64,000 nucleotides of DNA from positions 60,074,509-60,138,508 of the forward strand of contig CM073594.1 of assembly GCA_037074705.1 (NCBI GenBank). Direction: 5' to 3'. The notes beneath the pieces are model-generated. The model had not been told where the DNA came from. It searched no databases and saw only the letters and a list, made by a program, of their open reading frames with translations. The first letter of the stretch is position 1, and each line of letters begins with the position of its first letter. Shown here in pieces: positions 35,736 to 44,640 of this stretch. The stretch is from Zhengitettix transpicula (lineage: Eukaryota > Arthropoda > Insecta > Orthoptera > Tetrigidae). Both the position numbers and the translations under genes were made by a program.

Positions 35736-36293
35736 ATTTTTTTTTTAGGGCAACAGGCTACATGAGGGTAATCCACTTTGGGCAACTCCCCTTTAATAGC
35801 ATAGGAAGGAATTTGAAAGGGGGGATGCGGAAGGGTAGAGGAAGGTAGCCAAGGGTTAACTAGGGCCCCCGGGCTACATTTTAAGGATCCTACCCGGCAT
35901 TCGCCTAAAAGTAATGCAGGGAAAACCCGAGAAAAACCTGTATCAGGTAGGTCGGGCATTGGGTACTTGTCCCACGCCCTTCCGATAGCGGGAGAGGAGT
36001 TTGCTGTGGGGACGCAGCATTCCCTTCTCCGTGCCTCGACCAGTTTAGGGGGCAGCTGGCCGACTATTCCAATGGGAACAGAGAACAACTCTTACCGTAT
36101 GCCAAAGATCTGTGACCCCTGAACATACTCCTCTCAAAACAGGCCGAGGTGCCTCGGCTTGTTGGAACCTTAGTTCAAAAACGGAGAGGAAAAGGCATAC
36201 CCAAATGTAGCCCCTTCGTAACTGTCCTACAAGGTTCTACCTGCGAGAGAACATCCCTCGCAGGTACTGCCTGCGAGAGAATAATCCTTGCAG
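35736..36293 (-). mobile_element. Poly(A)-tailed dispersed element, full-length copy 5
   Basis: Minus strand, ending GTAGCCTGTTGCCCT plus an A run, with the same body as copy 4 and two terminal CTGCGAG stem-loops (36240-36293). The 5' edge is followed by a short spacer and ACAATTCTGAAT. The 146-codon frame on the minus strand matches frames in other copies and carries no domain. Confidence 0.92.
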
Positions 36294-36301
36294 ACGCTGT
36301 G

Positions 36302-36313
36302 ACAATTCTGAAT
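36302..36313. repeat. 12-bp flank repeat, copy 3 of 3
   Basis: ACAATTCTGAAT at the 5' edge of copy 5, followed by AA as in copy 2. It closes the tandem pair. Confidence 0.8.
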
Positions 36314-37361
36314 AAAACTCCGGTCATTAAATTAATAATTACACTTGAAAATGCCTGAAAGAGGAGTTATTAACTATGTGAAACATTTGAGGCCTACAAT
36401 ACAAAAATTACCACATTAAAATTTTTCTGCATACCAGGGGCGGTTGTTGTTGTTGTTATTGGGATGTTTCATCGAATAACACGAGTGTTTTCATTGACAA
36501 GCGTTTTTAGCCGGAGAGTAAAAAAACATCCTATCCGTTGTACCGTATTACAAATTTAGTTGCGTATTATCGGGATAAAGCGGATTACACAGTATTTCCA
36601 TTAGAACTATTCGGAGTACGCGTGAGATTTGTGTAATCTTTTACCTCTTACAACAAACCTCGTGGATAACAAAACCTGATAATCATTTTCAGTTATTTTT
36701 GTAAAAAAAAAACGCCGAGGCTATGACTCAATAAAAAAATTGTGTAAGAGTCACAATTTATATTTTATAAACTGAGAATAATAAACTGAGGATATTACCA
36801 AATAAACTGATTACACAGTAGAATAATACCAAATAAACTGAGAATAATACCAAATAATATTTATAATTAAACGACAGTATTGAAACTTTCATTTATTTCA
36901 TATTCTGCCTGAACATGACATAAGAATAATTATATATAACCAAATTATATCATTGTATCATATATTCTATGGCGTCTTATGTTAAATTTTTGGGATTCTG
37001 TTATATTTTTTGAAATTAATGTAAAAATATTCTACTGAAAGGCGCCGGTGTTTTAATCAATACAGGAATTTCTTGATCGTTTCCCAAATAATTAATTTTT
37101 AAAAAAACTTCATAAGTGTTCAATGTGTTGCTAATAAAAGCGCTTCTTTCATAACTTGCTTTTTGTCTTTGGTTTTTTCTGTTTGTTTGTTTCATGTACG
37201 GCCTGGAGTTTGCAGATTCCTCGTCGCTCTGTTTCATGAAGTGACTTGTCCGTCGTTTGTGTTTCCTCCAAGTGTGCGTGTGTGTTAAGTTTTGTGTGAA
37301 GTGTAAATTCTATATTTCATGATAGTTCATTCTCGAATCATGAATTACTTACTAGTAAATA
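36314..37361. other. AT-rich DNA with a small tandem repeat, no gene
   Basis: Between about 36770 and 36862, units of the form AATAATACCAAATAAACTGAG recur imperfectly three to four times. The rest shows no gene. A T-rich block at 37140-37330 may be the upstream part of the LINE-like tail but has no recognisable reverse transcriptase. Confidence 0.5.
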
Positions 37362-37617
37362 TTTAATATTTTTATTAGAACCATTAATATTATATTATAC
37401 CCTTAGTATAGTTAAAGAATTATTATTTTTGTTATTATTAATACTATTTTACTTATGATTGACAGGGAAATTTGTGTTCCAGAATTTTAGTATTTTTATG
37501 TAAACTTCGAAATATTTATTATTGTATCATTCAATACTTATTTTTATAATTTTATGTATTGACGTGTCCTATTTCCTCATACGAGGACTAATGGAATAAA
37601 ATAAAATAAATCAAATT
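37362..37617 (+). repeat. LINE-like 3' tail, copy 2
   Basis: Plus-strand counterpart of 9178-9436. It keeps CCTCATACGAGG, a perfect 12-bp palindrome able to form a short hairpin near the end, followed by ATGGAATAAAATAAAATAAATC. The two copies are diverged by scattered substitutions and small indels, so both are old. Confidence 0.6.
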
Positions 37618-38123
37618 ATATTATATTTTTCCTAGTACGTACTAATACAATGTAATGAAAGAATATAGCCTATATTTATGATGTTTTATTTATATTGAAA
37701 TAAACTGGATAATATACCTAATTTTTTATTTTTCTAAATAAAAATATATTATACTATTGACTATTGGATATTAATGAAAATGAACATTCATAGTTTCACT
37801 GTACCAAAAATTGTACTCTTTTGTAAAAATTTCACATATTATTATAATTATATTTAATCAACTGGGTGGTTTCCACATATTAGTACCAACGTTTGTCTAG
37901 TACAAATAAGTATGTGTCTATAATAAAATAAAAAACGTTACCAAGAGTACAAAATTAAAATAATTTTAGAGTATGCATACAATTAATATTATTATTAAAA
38001 CATATTCCGTATATAGCTGTCAAATAAGAGACATATAAAAGTCGACCAACAAAATAATTACCATACACTTTTAAATAAAGATTTACACGATAAAAACTAT
38101 GGTTTTGAATTAATAAATAGCTA
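37618..38123. other. AT-rich DNA, no gene seen
   Basis: No recognisable feature between the LINE-like tail and the foldback element at 38124. Confidence 0.5.
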
Positions 38124-38308
38124 AACGTGCAATTACAATATTACGACGTTTCGTCCACAATTTTTTTGCCAATGAAACAACTGCTGTTTTCGTTAAAAAA
38201 ACAATAACGGCTGCAATGTTACGCAAAATTGTTAATGTTGTATATTTAAAGCGTATTGTATTACAGTGGATCAAACGTCGTAAAATTGTAATTCTTTGTT
38301 TTTGTTGA
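38124..38308. mobile_element. Foldback element carrying GAAACG-type motifs in both arms
   Basis: The left arm (38124-38168, minus strand GGACGAAACGTCGTAATATTG) matches the right arm (38268-38308, plus strand GGATCAAACGTCGTAAAATTG) in inverted orientation. The left arm has GAAACGTCGTAA with a possible GUA triplet; the right arm has mutated GAAA to CAAA. The CTGANGA strand is not evident in either arm. Confidence 0.55.
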
Positions 38309-39861
38309 GTAATAGTGTTTCTCGTCTGACAAAATGGCTGACTTGCTAATTATTTAATAGCTTATAATTGTCAGATTAATTAAAATGAAACATAATGATA
38401 AATAAAAAGGCTATCAAACTGAGAATAAATGAATCTCAGACTTAAACGACGGAGAAGACCCGTATTGGACCAGAACGACGAGTAATATTTAATTCAATAT
38501 TTGGAAGAAACAAACAAAGGAGCCGGAGAAACTTAACAGGAAAAATTAATATACGTAAAAATGTAACGGAATAAGAATTTAACACGTTAAATAAGCGGGC
38601 TGACGAAGTCTGATGATACGGTTAAGACGACACAGCTCCACCAAAGTGAAAGTTTGCCTCCACTCGAGTAGGGGGTTGGGCAGGATGTCAGCTGCGACTG
38701 GCCTGCAACCCTCCGCGACATCTATATAATGGCCTTCGCAATACTAGGAATAATATGGTTCCCGAGTGTAATAGATTCCATTATCGAAACGGCTGCGTTG
38801 CGAGTCATTAGCCTGGCTGAGTGGTCCATAATGGGCGTCGCTTTGAGGCGAGACGCCGGGCGTCTCTTTGTGGTGGCAAGTACAGGGTCGTAGGGGGTGG
38901 TTGGGTTCCTTGGCTGATCGCTAGACCGAGAAGTCATTATTCTCCTTATGTCACCAACGCCGTGTAGGCAGATACGTAAGATGGCTATTTGTAAAACTTC
39001 CCCTTTCCGCGTAGCGAAGCAGTACCCACAGGTCGAGCTTGATACACGAGTAAGGCAACTTTACAGCTCGGATCTTAATTCCGATACGGAAAAAGACACA
39101 AACAAACAGATAATTATAAAAATATTAACTCCGAATTTCAAGCAGGTAATGCAGTTTATAGGAAACTCAAAACAACACTTGAATTATTGTCTTCGGATGA
39201 CTTATTGCATTTGTAATAATTATACACTTTATTCAGCTATATCATCGGTACTTCAACACGTAGTTGTTTGCATTTCAAGCGCACACAGAACCTCAAGCTG
39301 TCCATTCGAAGTAAAACTAAATTTTCTCTGCCACCAGTTGTAGATAGGCAGACCCGGAATACTCATTCAAAATCAAACTAGAGTATTGATGCTTTTTATT
39401 TGAAATCTATTAAACAACATTCCATTTAATTAATTGTAAGAATTCATAAAATATGTTTATATAATAAGAAGAATAAGAATTTTAAATTTCGTAATTGTAA
39501 AAAAATTATTTCCTTATTAATATTTCATAATAATATTATGTTTTCAATTTATAAATTAAGAAATGTTTAAGGTGTATTCATTAATATTGAAATTTCTTTC
39601 AGAAAATTATAATGCAAAACAATTGATTATAGTGATACAAAATACTGTCGCATTTTTTAAATAATATTTTTAAGTTATCTTCGGCTTAAGTTTTGACTGT
39701 TCCTTTTTGTCATTTACTTCACTATTTAATATCATTTCCAATTTTTTGTCATAAAATATTAATATTATAATTATTATTTATTTTTATGCATAAATAATTT
39801 CGCGCTCTTCTCTACTAGAGAGTCTTGTAAAAATCCCATTTCCCATGTAAATTGAGTTTAT
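38309..39861. other. Unique DNA with a GC-richer island, no gene
   Basis: A GC-richer stretch at about 38590-39060 has short frames on both strands (71 codons minus, 131 codons plus running on to 39343) without a recognisable domain. It is a candidate conserved non-coding element. Confidence 0.4.
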
Positions 39862-40075
39862 TTGAATTTTGGAAAGCTAAATCATGGCAGAATCCATAAA
39901 AATTTAAAAGTACGACGTTTCGTCTGAAATCGCAGTTCTCATCAGGTGGGATATTGATTTAAAACAATTTTTAATTTACTACTCCACCTGATGCGATCTG
40001 GGATGTCAAATAAAACGTTGTGTATTTAAATTCTTGTCTGTATTTGGCCATAAATTACCTTTCCGAAATTAGGAC
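39862..40075. mobile_element. Foldback element with a hammerhead-like motif in each arm
   Basis: The left arm (39862-39950, minus strand) and right arm (39983-40075, plus strand) align in inverted orientation. Both start CACCTGATG, pass through GAAACGTCGT or AAAACGTTGT, then TTTAAATT, and end GCCAT(A/G)A-TT and CTTTCC-AAATT. The left arm keeps the full core: CTGATGA, 17 nt with CTG/CAG pairing, GAAAC, GTC, GTA. The right arm has lost GAAA. No protein is encoded. Confidence 0.65.
39911..39945 (-). other. Best-preserved hammerhead-like core
   Basis: Minus strand: CTGATGA, then GAACTGCGATTTCAGAC, then GAAAC-GTC-GTA. All invariant core bases (CUGANGA and GAAA) are present. Stem II has a closing G-C and CTG/CAG with an A-A mismatch. 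Stem III is the two-base-pair AC/GU with GUC loop, followed by A as the possible cleavage nucleotide (GUA triplet). Stem I is not convincingly paired, which is the main objection to activity. Confidence 0.45.
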
Positions 40076-41970
40076 AGACATATATATTTACAATTTATTT
40101 TAATTTAGATGGAAATTCAGCCTTACAGTATAAAAATAGAGGTACATTATGTTAATTTCCTGGAGGAATTACTTAAAATCAGTTAAGTTACGTAACGAGA
40201 TTTTAAAATAAATTAGTTTGTTTATAATATACAGTAATATCTCTTTTCTGAGGTATAGTAAGTCCTTGTAAGGCATACAAAGGTTTTCTTAGATATATTA
40301 AATCCTTGTCAGGCATAGTAACTCTTTTAATGAACAGTAAGGAATAGTAAGATCTTTTATCGTTAAAATTTACTTCTTTAATGTCTATAATTTTTTAATT
40401 TTTTTACACGTGTCATTTAAAAAAAATTACGTGGGCCAACTTAGCCTTCTATAAGGTTCACGCAAGCCTCGTTATATTATTGAAACGTGAGTTCCTACAC
40501 TTTCTCCACTTTTCCTTCCCTTAGAATATTCCCGCCCAGCTTATTTCATTACAACGTTTTGCTTCGTTTGAGGGACAAATAATTTTTATTTTACATATTC
40601 CTAATTGACAAGCGGTCGGTTCCGTTTATGGAGAATTTCACGAAACAGATAATGAGACCAATTATTTATTATTATTGTCGCCACACACACACACACGAAT
40701 GAGGCCAAAAAGAGACCGGTCATCTCGCAGTGTTGCAAAGCAGAATTTTACTCTCGCAATCGTATTGGGACGTTTTGCTTCGGGCTGCCCCACGAATTAA
40801 CTGTGAACTTATAATTGGTGGCTGTGCCTAAATTTTGTAGCTAAATGAAGAAGACTGACATCGTTTCCACGGAGCGTGGATAATAACTTGTGCTGAAAAT
40901 TACCTATTGTGTATAATGATGGTAACTAACATAAAGTGGAGGATAAAAATTTTAGGCGCTTGGATAGCCCTTAATGGGAAATTACGGTCTTAATTTTCTT
41001 TGAAAAAAAACAACAATTAATTTGCAATTTTAAGTAAAAAATAAAAAAAAACAGCGGAGCATGAGTATGTAATATCCGGTTTATGGCTCGCTTAAATTAA
41101 AGTAGGATGGGTCTGTGATATATTCTCCAATGATGATACTATTACCACATCAACAATACTATACAGCGTTTCGTGTAAATGGGTTTTGATATTTTCCGGT
41201 TGGCAATCGGGTAGGATCGGGTTAGTAGCATCTATTAAGACAAAACATTGACGAAGTTATCGACCTATTACAGACAGTTTATTAAAATAAACTCTGTTTT
41301 AAAATATGAACAATATTACCATGCAAAATTATATAGGTAGTGAGATATAGCAAGTCGTATCAGATGAACAGTAAAGGGAGGCGGAACGGAGTATTGTTGG
41401 AAGCTGGAACAACGTAACCACCACCCTTAAAATATTAATTATATTCTTACTAACAGAATACTTAACTTTCTCGGATGAATATTTTTGGTGTACAACACAT
41501 CCTCAACTGACACAATATATGTCATTGCAGTCTATATTTTGAATATAGGTTCTACACATCCAAGTTGCCCGTAAAAAAGGTTCGTATTTAACTGAGTTCC
41601 GGAATAATCCACATTACATTTACAGGAAAGAGGGCCACTGCGAATTTCATCTTAACACGACTTGCCATATCTCGCGTCCTACACCTTATTGAACCCGTGA
41701 CTCTCTTTATTTTTACTACAAGTTAAAATCTTTAGACATTTAAAAAAAATTGGAATAGTTTAAGTATCATTTTAGACCTAATTACAAAATACTTGCACTT
41801 ACAAATGTTATCATATCTGTTAATCAGTGGACGTAGCCGATTATATATTATTAATTTTTAATTATTAATATAACCTTAAAATTATCATTTAAGAAATAAA
41901 CAAAAAAACAGTCAATTTGTCAGAGAACTCCTTGTATTAATTAACTAAAACAAAAAAAAATCATTACAAT
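40076..41970. other. AT-rich DNA, no gene seen
   Basis: An imperfect repeated unit (ATAGTAAGTCCTTGTAAGGCATA and TTAAATCCTTGTCAGGCATAG) lies around 40255-40315. A short CA run is at about 40682-40695. No gene is recognised. Confidence 0.5.
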
Positions 41971-42006
41971 ACGTCGTTTCGTCCACAATTTTGGGGACTT
42001 TCTCAG
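41971..42006 (-). other. Hammerhead-like core motif
   Basis: Minus strand: CTGAGAA (one base off CUGANGA), then A-GTCC-...-GGAC stem II, then GAAAC-GAC-GTA. Stem III is AC/GT with a GAC loop. The flanking TAATGATTTTTTTT segment is shared with the copy at 43221, so these two are sister copies. Confidence 0.4.
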
Positions 42007-43220
42007 ATAATAGACAGTTATAGACAGTACAATAAAATATAAATTAGTGCCGTGGATTTCGTTCTATGACAGTTGCTTTAGCTCGGTCAGATATTTTGAC
42101 TTGTAATTTTTTTTGCGAGCAGGAGGAATTTTTAATCACAATAAATATCACGGGATCTGTGAATCTGTGAATATTAAAATATTAAAAAGCTTTGTCCCGG
42201 ATAAAAATAAATTTAATAATGAAATATAACTGTTGTATACGTTACCAAACATCAGCCCGTACGGTACAAATGTATATGGAAACCTGAACACAACGTTTCA
42301 ACTTGTCTCTTTGAGAAAACTAAATATTTTCCCTGCAGGTTACTTTCTGTGGAAGACCAGAATGGACCTTCATAGACTTTAAAAAAAATGTATTAATGAA
42401 GGGAAAAGTTATGAAGGATTGGAAATGTGGTAGAGTCGTGGTCGTGATATTTCTGAACGAAATTATTAAATTTCAGGAGCAGACGAAACACTTGCAGTGA
42501 CACATCTGCTAGGATTTCTTGAAACATCCGTCTGGTAACATCGACAACCGTAAGACGAAACATAACAAAAAAATACACGAAGCGAATTCGTCGAGATCCT
42601 GCGCGCGCAATATGACAATAGTTTTTGGAATCGGAAGCACAAGATGGAGTGCGCTTCTTATGTATGTACAGAGAATTGTATTGTGTTTCCGTCCAGGCAG
42701 CGGTCCTTGAGTGCTGGTGTATAAATCTCTCTCTATTGTGTTCTGCAGGACAGTTATGTGACAAATGCCAAATGAATTGGCATGGCTCCAAGAAAGGGCT
42801 CTGGCTGCTGCCTGCTCTCTTTTTTATGAGTCCTTCTGGAAGGAATTGTCCGACCGACCGGAGTAAACATCTCACATATCTCCATATAAACAAAATTAAT
42901 AGAGGCTCTGTGAGAGATTATGGAACTCGCCTTCCAGAAACAACATCAATAATTTTCTGGTATTTATAAAATAATTTGGCAGTGTGTGTAAATTATTTTT
43001 ACACCAAATCTAATTGTACACATTGCGAAGTCCTAGATTCAAGGCCGAAACTTCATGCTCAACTTTTTACTTCATTATATTATTTCTAACAAATTCCGTT
43101 GTTTTCAATTATTTAAAATTATATTTATTTAAGTAAATCAAGAGAAAAACTGCTAATTGGACAGAAAAATGTTTGTGTTAGTCAACCAAGCCCACAAAAA
43201 AATCATTAATCATTATCTTA
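42007..43220. other. Unique DNA with overlapping open frames, no gene called
   Basis: A 166-codon minus-strand frame (42393-42893) and a 114-codon plus-strand frame (42625-42969) overlap antiparallel. Neither has a recognisable domain, signal peptide or repeat relation. The minus frame is among the longer ones in the window, but the overlap and composition do not favour either. Another GAAACGTTGTG on the minus strand lies at about 42289-42299. Confidence 0.35.
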
Positions 43221-43254
43221 TAACGTTTCGTCCACAATTTTTGGACGTTATCAG
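43221..43254 (-). other. Hammerhead-like core motif
   Basis: Minus strand: CTGATAA (one base off CUGANGA), C-GTCC-AAAAATTGT-GGAC stem II, GAAAC, GTTAT. The stem pairs perfectly over four base pairs. The GU of stem III has become AU. It faces the plus-strand copy at 43720, about 470 bp away. Confidence 0.4.
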
Positions 43255-43719
43255 CCATGAGAACTTTATTAAATGTAGGAATATATATGCTAAAATAAGA
43301 AGTCCAAATGTAATATAACGGTTACAACCGTGACTCATATTTTAAATTTTTACGCATATATATCCTGGACTAAACTGCGTATTGTAACGATTTTTAGCCT
43401 TGTTCAATTAATAAACTTTTTTTTCTGACAAATCGGCCGTTTTTCTGTTTATTTATTAAATGATAATTATCAGATAACATCAAATATTGTTAGAAATGTT
43501 TTTAATTCTGATATATTTAACTATTAAGAGATTAAAAACTATTTAAAAAATTATCCTGAAATAACAACGTTTCGGAACATATTTCCTACCTTTTTAATGC
43601 TGTGTCATTTTTCCTTCACTGTTGACACTGAGGCCTTAAAGCAAGGTTGTCTATTGAGATTGAAATGATACTTTAACTTGTTTATTAATTACAAAAAAAC
43701 ATTTTTTTAAATTTTGGGA

Positions 43720-43753
43720 CTGAATAAAAATACGTCAATGCCCGAAACGTTGT
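43720..43753 (+). other. Degenerate hammerhead-like motif
   Basis: CTGAATA, 17 nt, then GAAACGTTGTGG. Spacing is conserved, the 5' core has one change and stem II is poor. It forms an inverted pair with 43221, and a further GAAACGTTGTT lies on the minus strand near 43565-43575. Confidence 0.3.
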
Positions 43754-43840
43754 GGTAGTTTTACACTGACATTTGTTATCGATCGTAAACTACAATATGT
43801 TTTGTCTACTGAGTCATATTTGTTACCAGAGAACATATTT

Positions 43841-43843
<3 letters not shown>

Positions 43844-43889
<46 letters not shown>
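43844..43889. repeat. (AT)n microsatellite
   Basis: About 23 uninterrupted AT units. Confidence 0.97.
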
Positions 43890-43892
<3 letters not shown>

Positions 43893-44407
43893 ATGCCAAT
43901 TAAACAGGCCATTAATTGTTTATAATATAATTAAATTGTTAACGGTACGAATGCGTAAAGGCGACAATGAAGGCGGGTTTTTCCTTTGTTTAACAATGGA
44001 GACCGCGCTTAGCGAACTAAATATGCGCTTGGAGAAAGACCAGTTGGCGGCGAAACATTTCAAGAGACAGAATAAATAAAACATGAGCAGAGACTAGACG
44101 TCGTTAATGTATTACCAGTTAAAGTTGTGAATTAATACAAAGTAAAACATTCACGGAAGTATTGCATCGTAAATATTGGAAAGTAATAGCAGTTTTGTCA
44201 GAATAGAACTTTCCAAAACCTTCGTGGAGGAATTGTTCCTGGAGAACATTGGTAAATTATTGTGGAGCGAAGCAGTCAACGAAATAAAGCCAATCTTGCC
44301 AAATATTAAAGTGAAGTGTATAATCAGTGAAAACCAAGGCCTGATATTAAAATTAAAGTGTGGTAGTGTTCAAGATACAAGAGAGAGATCTGGTACCAGA
44401 GAGACGG
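43890..44407. other. Unassigned DNA upstream of an LTR-like block
   Basis: Contains an 80-codon plus-strand frame (44176-44418) with a plausible soluble-protein composition (Glu/Lys/Leu-rich) but no domain I recognise. Because it abuts a block shared with 12.2 kb, it may be a remnant leader or gag fragment of that element. Not called as a gene. Confidence 0.3.
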
Positions 44408-44640
44408 TCCGTGAGTAACCAAAACTTTTATATAAATTTTTAAACGATAATTAAAAGGGTATAGTCAGATTTCGTTCAGTTTTCATTTCGTTCACCTTTC
44501 TTTTAACTTATTTTCATATTGTTTTAGGTTAACTTTTTATATTTGAATTGTTAATTGACAGTTTATACATTGATTTTGTTGTAATTATCAAACCCAATCA
44601 TGGCCCTGAGATAAGAAATTCGACGAATTTGATTGTAATG
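44408..44640 (+). mobile_element. Dispersed retroelement-like block, copy 2
   Basis: Related to 12217-12480: both start CCGTGAGTAAC, continue with AATTAAAAG and GTCAGATTTCGTTC, and end ATTATCAAACCCA followed by ATG(A/G)CCCTGAGA. The GTGAGTAA near the start looks like a splice donor in both copies. Element class is uncertain; LTR retrotransposon is the best guess. Confidence 0.4.

Noticed and set aside
35078..36088. Several frames of 145-157 codons with similar protein sequence
   Set aside because: The same frames recur in copies at 11.0, 16.2, 26.3, 47.5 and 59.3 kb because they are translations of the A-tailed element, on both strands. There is no conserved frame across copies and no known domain.
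42393..42893. 166-codon minus-strand frame with an antiparallel 114-codon frame
   Set aside because: No domain, signal peptide or family resemblance. Two opposing frames over one stretch suggest few stops by chance rather than a gene. A protein search and RNA-seq would settle it.
44176..44418. 80-codon frame resembling a real protein
   Set aside because: The composition is plausible, but there is no recognised domain, start context or continuation. It may be part of a retroelement remnant.
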